Part shown: positions 1 to 10,400 of the stretch, piece after piece
Layout of the letters: each line of letters starts with the position of its first letter
Position numbering within the stretch: position 1 is the stretch's first letter
Assembly: GCA_024362935.1 (NCBI GenBank)
Contig: JANCRA010000014.1
Location: 9,441,258-9,505,257, forward strand
Direction: 5' to 3'
From: Setophaga petechia
Lineage: Eukaryota > Chordata > Aves > Passeriformes > Parulidae
DNA: 64,000 bases
The notes under the pieces: generated by a model
The model's database searches: none
What the model saw: only the letters and a program-made list of their open reading frames with translations
What the model was told of the DNA's origin: nothing
Translations under genes and position numbers: made by a program

Positions 1-823
1 TATTTCTTCTCCTGATTTCACACTACTGATAGTGCTGGTTTGGAGAGGATTAATTTAGTAATTTCTGCTCCCACTCTCTTGAGACTGATAATTTTACCTG
101 TGTTGGCCAATCCCATGGGATGTATCTGCCCAGCTTAGAGAGAAGATAGCTTATTCTTATTATATTTGTTGGAGGTGAGACTGAAGAGTTTGAAATGGCT
201 GTTCTCTGTTTCAATAGTTGCAGCTGTGCATCCCGAGCAGGTGTTTCTCCTTGGGATTTCTTCATTTCCAGAGCAGGCTTGCCCAAGACAGGCTTAAAAG
301 TTTTGTTTGTTTATTTGAACTGAGATATTTTCAACAAATATTTTATTAGTGAAATTCGATTGCTAAATTTTTTTAAAGAATAAAGGCTTTTCAGCACCTT
401 CATTTCTGAAATAATATTTGTTCTATTTCAGTCAGGTAAAATGAACTGCTGATGAAGGCTGGGAGTTCAACCTCCTGGGTCCTGTCTTACATAGAACTGT
501 ATTTGACAAAATCCATTATAATATATTTTGAGTCTATTGCTAGAAGTGTCTCCTAAAAGCTGATTGCATCTAAGAAAACTTGAAATATTCTGAAACAGAA
601 AATTCCTGATGTGCCAATGCTTACCTGTAGTCAATTTAAAATTTTGCCTTTTTATATCTACTTGTTATAAAGCTATAAAACAGGTGAGGGCTACTGTGTT
701 ATTTAGCTGGATATGCAGTTTAAATGAAATTATTCAGATAAAGATGACCATGTTAATTTAGACTTGCTAATTGCAATTTCTTTTATTGCTATGTTATTAT
801 AATCGTTTTACTTTAAATATATG

Positions 824-902
824 ATTTTTTAAAATAAAAATATTGTTTGTGGCTTGCTGATATTATTTTAAAATAAAAATATTGTCTGTGTGCTTGCTGA
901 TA
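824..902 (+). repeat. Tandem duplication of about 40 bp
   Basis: Two adjacent copies share the AAAATAAAAATATTGT block and the GCTTGCTGATA end, differing at a few positions. It is a local duplication in AT-rich DNA with no function assigned. Confidence 0.85.
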
Positions 903-1191
903 ATATAAAGTTGAGTATACATAAAATGCCTTCCCTTCTGTAAACATTACTAAGGTACTGCTGCAATTTTGCCTATTTAATGTTAGCTGTGTCTTTGGGA
1001 GAATATCTTTTGCTGCCAGCAGATGTCCCCTTTCCATCGGGGTTGGCTGGAACGAGCTCGGAACAGCGGCTTTGGAGCCGGGCGCTCCAGTGTCCGGGGA
1101 TACTCTGGTGTCTGTGAACCTTGAAGTCCGAGGTCATTTTGCTGCTCATAAAATTGTTGACTTAAGTTGGTTGTGTTGGTTTTTAATTTGG

Positions 1192-1222
1192 TTTTTTTTT
1201 TTTTTTTGTTCTTTTTTTTTTT
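1192..1222 (+). repeat. Two adjacent T homopolymer tracts (T16 and T11)
   Basis: T16 at 1192-1207 is separated by GTTC from T11 at 1212-1222. There is no flanking retroposon body or target-site duplication that I can recognise, so this is probably simple sequence and not a retroposon tail. Confidence 0.8.
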
Positions 1223-1589
1223 CAAATTTATCCTTGTTTTTTATTCTAAAGGTTTTCTCCGAGTTCCTTGATATTCAATACGGTTGCTTTGAAATGTACA
1301 AACCGGTTTCAAGTTGTGAAAATCGCACTTGTATCTGACTACATGTAGTCGGGGAAAAAAAATTAACTTAAAAAACTGCTCTAAAAAATGAAATGCATAA
1401 AATGTTTGCTACAAATCCAGCGGCAATGACTGGACAAAAGGCGTGCTCTAAGTGTCACCCCAATGTAAACATACTGTGTTAGACCAAAAATGAAAGAAAA
1501 ATTATTTTTTAGGGTTCTGGCTTTAGGAAAGAAACCCGTAGGTCAGCATTGTAACGTCAGGGCTTTACAGCAGGTGCCATTTGCCCATT

Positions 1590-1769
1590 CCAGCGCCAAA
1601 CGGGGCGGGCCCGGCTGGCGGAGCCCGGCGCTGGCTCCGCTCCCCCGGCGGCTGCGGCCGCTCCGCCGCCCGCGGTGCGATGGCCCCGGGGCCGGCAGGG
1701 CCCCTCTCACAGAGCCGGGCGCCTCCTCGGGCTGTTCCCCGGCTGCTGCAAACTGCTGCTGGCAGAGAG
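1590..1769. promoter_or_regulatory. Short orphan CpG island
   Basis: About 180 bp are very GC-rich, with roughly two dozen CpGs and a GGGGCGGGCC Sp1-type box near 1601-1610, between AT-rich flanks. No coding first exon with a credible donor is seen on either strand. The overlapping frames on both strands reflect the absence of A/T-rich stop codons. Confidence 0.4.
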
Positions 1770-4700
1770 TGAGCTGTTGCTCTTGTCGGTGTCTCAGGGC
1801 ATTTCCCTTGGTTGTGTTCAGCACCATAAACTGAGAGTCTTTGGGAATTCTCCTTGTGGAGGATCCAGTGAGATACTCACTTGTCACCATCATATTTTCT
1901 GAAAAATCCTCTTTGCCCTGCATTCTTCACTTGGGAAGCTGAGAAGCCTCAGAGAAAAAGGAAAACAATATTATCTCATTTGCTTCTCGTGTTTTTTGCT
2001 GCTTTGGAATGTGGTTTGGAGATTGTTTATCCAACAGGTGCTTGTTTGATTGGTTTCATGTGAATTGTTCTTACTGAGTGACCAATCGTGGTCCAGCTGT
2101 CACAGGAAACTGGAGGGAGTCATGGCCTTTTCATTAGTATCTCGTTAAGCCTTCTCTAAGTATCCTTTCTCTATTCTTTAGTGTAGTTTTAGTGTAGCAT
2201 TCTTTTATATAAAATAATATCATGAAATAATAAATTAGCCTTCTAAGAACATGGAGTCAGATTCATCATTTCCTCCCAACAATGGGGGACCCCAGAAATC
2301 CCACACTTATAGAGTGCAGATCATACAGGAAGAAGGGTAAAAATGGGGAGAGGTTTTTAATGTTTTGTATTAGATCTTGAGTTGCTCCAGCACTTACCAC
2401 ATTTTGGGACTGCCTAATGTTTTCAAGAGAAATTGGAAAGGGGGGAGTGTGGGGGGTTGCATATCAGTAGTTCCACTAGTTAGAAAAAGGAACACACCCT
2501 CCCACCCACAACCCTTAACCCTCAAACACGGGAATTGTCTTTGTAAATTTTTGTTGGTTTGAAGTCTGGGGACATTAAACTGCTCCTAGACCTCCTAGGA
2601 CATTCTTCTTTTGTTGAGCAATAAGTGAAAATAACAACATGTTGTGTTTCGTTTGGGAAAGCAGCTTTTACAACAGACCTGATGAAGGTGCAATGGCTCT
2701 GGTTTATACCAATGCCCTGTACTGGTCCCTGCCTTCCAGCTTGGCTGTTACAGCACTGTAACTTTTGAAAGGCTTTTTTGTTGTTGCTATTTGGTTTTAA
2801 TCGTGCCTCGTTATCAGCACTTTATCTTCTCCTTGCTGGAGGTAGGGGAAAAGTTAATGTGCTACTGGCATGGATCACTTGTGTGTGTATATTCCCTTCT
2901 AAAATAACTTGAGATGTTTGAATTGCATGTAAATGTAACTTTTAAAATTTGTATTCCTGTGCAAAAATATTCAAAATTTTCACTCCAGGTACATTTAAAA
3001 TAATAAAACTTAAAAGCATCCAAGAACAAAATGAAGGAAATGTTCTATTTCTTCTTACTACTATCCACAAGAACAGGTGAGAGGTGGAAGGAAACAACAG
3101 AATAACTGAGGAGAGGAAAAATTATGTATTTTGGGGAGAGAGAGAGTCATTGGATTTTTCTGTGAGAAGCTCCAAAAAGCTGATGGCTGTTGGAAAAATC
3201 TGCTGTGTGCAATGGAACAGCATTAAAATTTAGCTGTCTCTGCTGCATTGAATAAAAGCTTTTGGGTTTGTCAGGAAGAGTAAGATCTTTTCCTGCTGTT
3301 TTCTGAACTAATTCAGTGCTGGGGATCTCTCTGGGACTGCTTTCAGTAGGGATGGGAGGCACACAAAGTAAAGTTGTGCTGTGGGAGAAGTGCAAAGGTG
3401 TGGTGGAACTGCCCCGTGCAAAGGCTGGCAAGGAACAGATCCTTCCTCCTCCTTGGTTGGGGCATGAGAGGTAAAAGTGAGGAAAGGACAGTCTGAGCCT
3501 TATCTGGAGTGAAACATTTGGCACTACAATTTAGTCCAAGGAAATCTTGGTTAAACATGCCCTGGAAGTGTGGGGCTCGTTCCCATTGGATTAGGTGTGC
3601 CTTTCTTTTGTTTGATGCAGTGCAGTCCTTGTGCAATTGGGAACTTCACTGGGAAAATCCACACAAACTACACTGAATATTAATTGTGGCAATAGCATTA
3701 AATTAAAATGTTCTTGAAAAGGTCAGAACTTTTGCTTTGTTTTGGGATGAATTTGATTGGTTGATTATTTTGTTTTGGTTTTTTGAAAAGCAATGCAAAA
3801 ACAGAAAACCAATCATTTTTGCTTAGTTTTTACTGATAAGAAATCTCTGTCTGAGATTATAAACTGTCTAAATCTAAATCTGAGATCACAAACTGATTCC
3901 TTACAATGTTCTGTATTTTGTGTCTGTGTGTGTTAAATTGCTCTAAAATGTTTAATCAAAAGTCAGGTACATCATATTCCTTATGGGATCTGGAGCACAG
4001 ATGATGGATGGATGATGATCTGCAGGCCATGAGGAGATGTGCCCTAGAGCTGGAGTCACACCTGGTGATCCTCACAACAGTAATAGACCTTTTCTCTTGC
4101 CTGTGAGGAGGAGAAGGCCTATAAGGATGGAAGCTCCATATTTTCAATGAAATATGGCTTCTACTTGTCTGCACAATATTTCTGTTCTGCTAAAAGATGT
4201 TGATAACTGATAACAGCATGTCTGTGGTTTTATTTAAAGTCAACTGGTCTTACATTCTAAAAAGTAAGCCCCCAGAAAAGAAAGGATTCCAAATTTTCAG
4301 GTTATGGGGACTGGTTTGGAGATAACTTGGAGAAGAAAGAAAATGGTAAGGCTGTGGACCTAGACATCCCAGAGAGTGTGCTAACAAGAGGGGAGGTTGT
4401 GAATGCAGGGAAGGCAATATTTTGGGTTTGTGGGTTGTTTGTTTCTTTTTTTTTCATTCTGTTCACTGACACCAGGTTCCACCAGTGGTTCCCTTTCAGA
4501 CCCAGCCACTCTGGCTAAACAGCACCGTGCAGCTGCAGGGTGGGAACTCACTGGAGACCTTGGAGAACACAGCAAGTTCAGCCTTGGATATTGGAGCTTC
4601 CAGAGGGTTTGCAATGACCAGGATAATGACTCTTACAATGGTTTGGGAGGTGGGGAGGTTTTCTGACCTGTTTTGAACAGGAAAAGCAGGTTGCAGATGT

Positions 4701-4850
4701 GCTGAGGAGGCAGCATCGGCCCACACTGCCCTGCTGGCACACAGACTGCTCTGGGGCAGCTCCGGGAGGCCACAAGAGAGAAATGAGCCCGGGTGTGCTG
4801 TAGATGGAGCTGAGGCAGCTCGGGGTGGGCAGGTCCGGAGCCGCCGGCAG
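1770..4850. other. Intergenic AT-rich sequence
   Basis: No gene is seen. A minus-strand frame at 3147-3524 (125 codons) is Ser/Pro/His-rich and overlaps another frame on the same strand; I recognise neither. The last 200 bp before the pentamer array are GC-richer. Confidence 0.6.
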
Positions 4851-5125
4851 CCCAGCCCAGCCCAGCCCAGCCCAGCCCAGCCCAGCCCAGCCCAGCTCAG
4901 CCCGGCCCAGCCCAGCCCGGCCCAGCCCAGCCCAGCCCAGCCCAGCCCGGCCCAGCCCAGCCCAGCCCAGCCCGGCCCAGCCCAGCCCGGCCCAGCCCAG
5001 CCCGGCCCAGCCCAGCCCAGCCCAGCCCATCCCAGCCCAGCCCAGCCCAGCCCGGCCCAGCCCAGCCCGGCCCAGCCCAGCCCGGCCCAGCCCAGCCCAG
5101 CCCAGCCCAGCCCAGCCCAGCCCAG
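4851..5125. repeat. CCCAG/CTGGG pentamer minisatellite, 55 units in perfect register
   Basis: The array has 275 bp and 55 consecutive pentamers without a single indel: 44 CCCAG, 9 CCCGG, one CTCAG (4896-4900) and one CCCAT (5026-5030). CCCGG variants begin at 4901, 4916, 4946, 4971, 4986, 5001, 5051, 5066 and 5081; five of the eight spacings are exactly 15 bp, showing a secondary 15-bp unit. Because five is not a multiple of three, the array is open in several frames and yields artefactual Pro/Ser/Ala- or Gly/Trp/Ala-repeat peptides. The minus strand is G3N2G3N2-type and satisfies the G-quadruplex pattern throughout. Confidence 0.97.
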
Positions 5126-7309
5126 GAGCGCGGCTCCACCGGCAGGCAGGAGTGCAGCTCCCGGCACAGCTCTGCTCGTGTCGCTGCTCCCAGCAGCTGC
5201 ACTCACAACTGATTATAACTTAGAGACTCTAGAGTCTTTTGAGACAATTAGGATAAACCAAAGTGGGGGAAAGAAGGGGTTACTGGATACAATTGCAGAT
5301 TGTTCATTGCATGTCTGCCATTGAGCATAAATGATGTTTAGCCTCTAGATACAGAATAGGAAATTGGATTTGAAGTCGGGAGGAAGAGCCAAGGAACAGT
5401 TTTTCTTATGCCAGCGCCTCAGTTTTTATTGCTTTAAACAAGGCTTAGTAAGGGGGAACATGCAGAATTTGTGTGGATGTCACTGTAAAAAGTAACTTTG
5501 AGGAATAATGATGGAGCTAGTAATGAAGCAGACACGCCTGGCTCTCAGAGCCCTTGAATTTGTAACTCTGGAATTTGAGTCAGAAATCCTTCAGAAGAGC
5601 TATTACAGAATTAGAGTAACTTTTGAATTCTATTAAGCAAGCACATCATCTCTCTTCAGAAATTCTTCTCATTCTTATGTATTGTTGTTGATTTCAGAAA
5701 TATTCAGTTTCATGTTTGCTTCAGATAAAAAAATTGTGAAGTATACACGATAAAAATGGTTACTCTTTAGCAGACTATGCCACTGAAAATTGAACTCGAG
5801 AAACTCTTTGTGTAAGAGGACTTGCATTTTTTCCTGAATGCTCAAAACCACTGCCATCCCCACCCCCACTTGAATGGTTTTTCTATTGTTCAGTGTACCC
5901 AGGAAAAATAAGATCCTGTGGTTAAAATTCATTTTTATTTTTTACCCACATAAACCATAGGGTGTTTTTTTAATTTTCATGTTAGAAACACTCCATCATG
6001 TGTTCCCAAATCAGCAGTGGAACACTGAAACTGAAGAGATGAGTTTTTCAGTACCTTTCTTTGTGAGTACCTTTGCAGGTCCCTGTGTGGATGGTGTTGT
6101 GAGACAGCAGCTGTGCAGAATGGTAGCTGCTGTGACAATCCCCCTCACTGGGAGATGCTGAGAGAACACCTGTGACCCTCTCTTCTCTCCTAAAGGGGTT
6201 CTGCTGTTGTGCCTTAGGAATTACATAAAGACATTTCAGGCTTGCTGCCCTTCAATAACTCCAGACCTGACAGATGTTTTTCAGGAACGTCAAACAAAAC
6301 CTAAGATCTCAACCTCACTTCTCCACCAGTGGTGAGGTTTGTAAATAGAAAACCATCACTAATATGGAAAATAACTTAAACTAGTACCTGTCACTGGGGT
6401 GGCTCTGTAGTGCCAAAAGCAGTAAAGCATGCCAGGCTTGTTTTGGGGTCTTTAGATGTGAAAATGAAAATGGCAATTTATGGTTGGATAACAGGATGAC
6501 ATCATTACATAAGTGTAAAAGGAAAGCTTCTGTCCTGCCTTGTGAGCTCATGAGCAGCTGCCCAGCTTGTGCTTCCAGAGCACCTTTGTGGCCTGGCCTA
6601 GGCTGTGCTCCACATTGAAGGGTCTCACACTGGTTTTTGTGCATTCATTCCCTCTCCAGAATGTGCCCTGCTCATGTTCATGGGGTGGGCTCTGTGCAGG
6701 CTCTGCACAGGGGGGATCTGCTGGGGGGTTCTCTTGGGCCTCTCCCTGCCTGGCCTGTGCATAGCCTGGCTCAGCAATCTGCCCTGAACAACAGCCCAGG
6801 TTTGCTCTGATGTGCCCCAAGTATAGATTTTGTTTGTGGAATGAGCTCATCTGGTTTTGGCCACATTTGAGTACATTTGAAGCATGATGTTAATATTTAG
6901 TCTAAAATTATCTTTGTTTTCCACATAGTATCTCTACAGTGAATAAGATCAGCAACTTGTGATTTTTTTTTAACTCACACCCCCCCCCCCCCCATAAATT
7001 TTTCACTCTGAGGCACAAAGAAAGTTGGTTTTTTAAAGTAATTTTTTGTGAACACAGTAAATGCACCAATAATCAAACCACACATCCAGCCTTTTGTCTC
7101 AAGTCTATTAAAGTATTAAAGATAATGTTCTCTTGATAATGCTTCATGATGGGAAAGCATTCCTCTCTTTCAAAAGTGCCTTTACATTTATCTTACTGCA
7201 GCGTTCCCTAAAAGATTGCTAATGTGGAACTTTATAAATAATCCTTTCTGCACTGCTGGAAAGGTCATTTCATGGCCATTTCTGGGAGGTATTTATGGAG
7301 CACCACGGT
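5126..7309. other. Intergenic AT-rich sequence
   Basis: No gene is seen. It contains a C14 homopolymer at 6980-6993 and a moderately GC-rich stretch near 6550-6800 with overlapping frames on both strands that I regard as chance. Confidence 0.6.
6980..6993 (+). repeat. C14 homopolymer
   Basis: This is an uninterrupted run of 14 cytosines following a T-rich stretch. Long C/G homopolymers are rarer than A/T ones and are prone to sequencing length errors. Confidence 0.9.
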
Positions 7310-7459
7310 GCCTGACAAGGTGAGGAGCGTGCTCGGCTGCGGCGGGCGCTGCTGCGCGGGGTGAGCACGGTCTGTGCCTGCTGCTCCCAGCCCACCCAGC
7401 CTGTTCTGAGAACAGCCCGGCTCTGCCGCCCTTGTAAACATTGCTCCAGCTGTGGGAAG
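7310..7459. other. GC-rich patch in intergenic DNA
   Basis: This short block has CpGs concentrated at 7325-7365 and lies between AT-rich flanks. A donor-like GGGGTGAGC occurs on the plus strand near 7359, but no acceptor-bounded coding exon can be drawn. Confidence 0.35.
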
Positions 7460-9984
7460 CCACTGCACTGACTGCAGTTGTTGCTGCAAGGCCAACCAAG
7501 GCCAGCCTTAATTATGCAGACAAAAAAAGAGAAAATTATTTAAATGTTCCCAGCACTGAGCAAACAACAAAGATTTCCTCTTAACCCTACTGTAGCAAGA
7601 ACACCTTTTTTTGAAGGACACATTGATTTATTCTAAAATGGCTCCTCTGCCTGAAAGCCTACCATGAATCATCAGTCCTACCTGGCCATGCCTCTGAATC
7701 CAGCCTCTTTTGCCAGGTTTCTTCTTTCTTACAGAAGTGATTTTTCTGCGCTACTTTTTAGAAAATAAGTCTACAGGGGGTTGATTTGATTTGATTTGAT
7801 TCTCCTCACTTCATTTTTTTGAGACTTCCAGTGTGGGGTACCAGAATGCTGCCTTTCTTAAATACACCTTCATGTGTCCCTTTCTTTAGTTCCTTTAGTT
7901 TTGCATCTGATTTGTGGAAACCACCAGTGGTGCAATACTGGCTTGCTTTCAGGTGGTACCTTTAGTGGCAGGGGCAGATGGGAGACTTCTTGGGCAGTTG
8001 TGCACGGCTGGTGCTGGAAGCAATTGTTTCATGTGGTTTGGATGCTTCTCTACTGCTGTCAGAACAAGAGAGGGACATCATATTAATTGTTTATATATAA
8101 ATTATTCATTACTTTTAAATTAATAAAACTAGAAGCCTGTGTTAAAAATTTCTAGGGTTCATCAGCCACCATCTGTTAGTTAAGTGAATGTGATGCTGGG
8201 GCATAAATAAGGCATTAGATGAACCCAAGTAGCTTTTCATAGCAGCAGAATTTTGGAGCTGGGTAGGAGGACTTTAAATATGAAATAATAGAACAGAATG
8301 GAGTGAGATAAGGCTCTCTAACCAAGAGCTGGCTCCAGGCATTGCTGCCACTGCAGATGTGAGTTGCAGATAAGAAAAGCCCCTGAACAGCTCTGTCCTG
8401 CTCTCTCCCCGTGTTTTTGTCCTCTGGGAGTACAGGGAGGGCTGGGTGTGAGTGCACCCCCCAAACCCTCCTGATCTTACCTGGGAACTGCTCCTTCTCT
8501 TCTCCCAGTGGAATCTGATATGGACTCATGAAGTAGCATGGAGGGGGAAAGAACCAATGCAGCCCAAAGTTCCTTTGGTTGCAGGCTGACTTTAGATGGT
8601 GAATTTTTCTGGGAGTAGGGAGGGAAATTGCTGAAAAAGCTGGGAATTGTTGAAAGTTCGAGTTACAGGAAAGATTGTGATGGAACAGCTCATGATCAAT
8701 ATATTTGCAAAGACCAGGACTAAAAGGTGCACTTTGTAACCAATAAGACTCTAAAATGCTTTCTATATGTGACCTGAAATGTCAACCAAAACATATATTG
8801 AGTTCTGGGAACTGGAGATCACAGTACTTAACAGAGATTTTCTGTTATCTCAGTGGGACATAGTGGAAAATAACTCGGACTTCAAATGATAATTGCTTAA
8901 GAAAACATTTACCTTAGTAGCCTGCACAAACCCAGGTGATTACATAATAGCTAATTGAAACTCACCTTTATTTCAGCTGGCCATGATATTTCTTAAATCT
9001 TGACCTTTTATTATAAATATTAAACACTTGCTGCATTCCATCTGAGTGGAGGCTGTCTTCTTGGTGACTAACACGATTTTTTCTGGCATTTATTTGAAGT
9101 ACCTCATGACAGAAAGTGGGTTAAAACAAAATTGTAGCACAAATCATCTATGATACAGTGATACTGAACTGTTAGTATCCTAAGACACCCAGAGGTTGTT
9201 CAGTGCTGTGATGTTCTGCCCTGTGTGAGCCTTGCAGTTCCAGTGTATTTTCAAAACCTGAATGCCCAGCACGGAGCCTCCAGTATGGCCAACAGCTGCT
9301 CGGGATGATATGTGCTGCTGTGGCACGTGTGGAGGGGAGCCTGCTCTGTTGGTGCTTCAATTGAGTGCAAGGAGTCCTGGGTGGCTGGGTCACTTGCTAA
9401 AAGGTCCTGAGGTCTCAGTTTTTACATTCACCATGTGTGAGGATAAGGAATGCCTTGCAGTTATCCAGATTACTTTAACTAGCATGAGTTAAGTGTGATT
9501 TAGATTGTGAATCTGAGTTTAATCATAATGCTCAGAGAAATCAGGTTGTTTTGTTTTTTAAGAAACATATAGGCATAGAAATAGATAAGCAAGCAGTGCT
9601 GTGTTTAGTCTAGTTGCATTTATACTGTGTGAGAAAGCTTTCTCTTTGTGCAGTAATCAGCTTTGCTCTTTCCCCTTCTGATAACCTTACTAAAGGGTTT
9701 AGCTTTTGTGTCTTGCATATTTTTGATGGAGTACCTTTAGTTTTTACAGCCTTTATTTCCTTCCAAGTCTTCTAGAAGATTTATCCAGATCTAATCTCAG
9801 CTGATACCCCCTTTCTTCCAGATCTTCCTCTTTTTTTGAGTAGGAGAGTTTGGGCCACCCTTTTAGTTACAATAAAGGCTGTTTCCTTTCCATATCCATG
9901 TAAACGTTTCCAGCCATTAAGCATCAGTTCTTTTACTAAATTGCTGAGGTGTTTTGCCTCAATGAGGTGTGGAATTCTCTCCCT
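7460..9984. other. Intergenic AT-rich sequence
   Basis: No gene is seen. It contains a short GATTT tandem repeat at 7783-7800. Frames of 60-104 codons lack similarity to anything I know. Confidence 0.6.
7783..7800 (+). repeat. Short GATTT pentamer microsatellite
   Basis: Pentamer GATTT is repeated nearly four times without interruption, followed by a diverged copy. It is short and probably of no consequence. Confidence 0.8.
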
Positions 9985-10400
9985 TCCTAGGCGCTGCCCG
10001 TGGCTGTTCACCGCGGCCCTGTGTCAGTGCGTGTGCTGAAAGCAGCGCCGTGGCTCTGTCACCTCACTGCCGGCTCCTGAGGGAGACCCGGCACTGCCGA
10101 GCGCCGCTCACCGGGAGTGCATTTCCAACCTTTTCTCCTTCGTGGGCTTCCCAGCATTTTCTTGTTCTAGAAGCAAATCTCCCCTGAACTGCTCATGGCC
10201 AGCCCTGAGATGAAGAATCAGCAGCACTCCCAGGAATTCAGGTTTTGCTTTTCAGTTGGATTCATCGTGCCCTGGCCAGCTGCCAGGACTGTGAGATGGT
10301 CCCGCCATGGGCTGGAGGCAGAAGCAGCAGGGACCTGTCTGAGTCCGGGACAGGGGACACTGCCGAGGCTGTGACCCTCCTGAGGAACACTTGGACAGGG
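9985..10400. other. GC-rich patch in intergenic DNA
   Basis: CpG-containing sequence is strongest at 9988-10110 and more moderate up to 10400. Open frames here follow base composition. No exon or repeat family is recognised. It could be an old promoter, an enhancer, or a GC-biased conversion hotspot. Confidence 0.35.

Larger units (their letters stand above)
1..1589. other. Intergenic AT-rich sequence at left edge
   Basis: No gene is supported. It holds the 40-bp duplication, T tracts, a small CpG-containing patch near 1040-1100, and a perfect 14-bp palindrome GACTACATGTAGTC at 1337-1350. Whether a neighbouring gene begins left of the window cannot be told. Confidence 0.6.

Noticed and set aside
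1192..1222. Poly(T) as the tail of a minus-strand retroposed gene
   Set aside because: No retroposon or pseudogene body and no target-site duplication can be seen beside it.
3147..3524. 125-codon minus-strand frame in intergenic DNA
   Set aside because: The composition is Ser/Pro/His-rich with no recognisable domain, and a second frame on the same strand overlaps it. Chance is the simplest explanation.
4851..5125. Immunoglobulin class-switch region
   Set aside because: The pentamers resemble switch repeats, but no immunoglobulin constant-region exon is nearby and the locus is NFATC3, so only the structural similarity is noted.
4496..5223. Long frames on both strands with Gly-Trp-Ala-Gly-Leu or Pro-Ser-Pro-Ala-Gln repeats
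   Set aside because: They are products of the CCCAG pentamer array, which is open in several frames on both strands. They end shortly outside the array and have no supporting gene structure.
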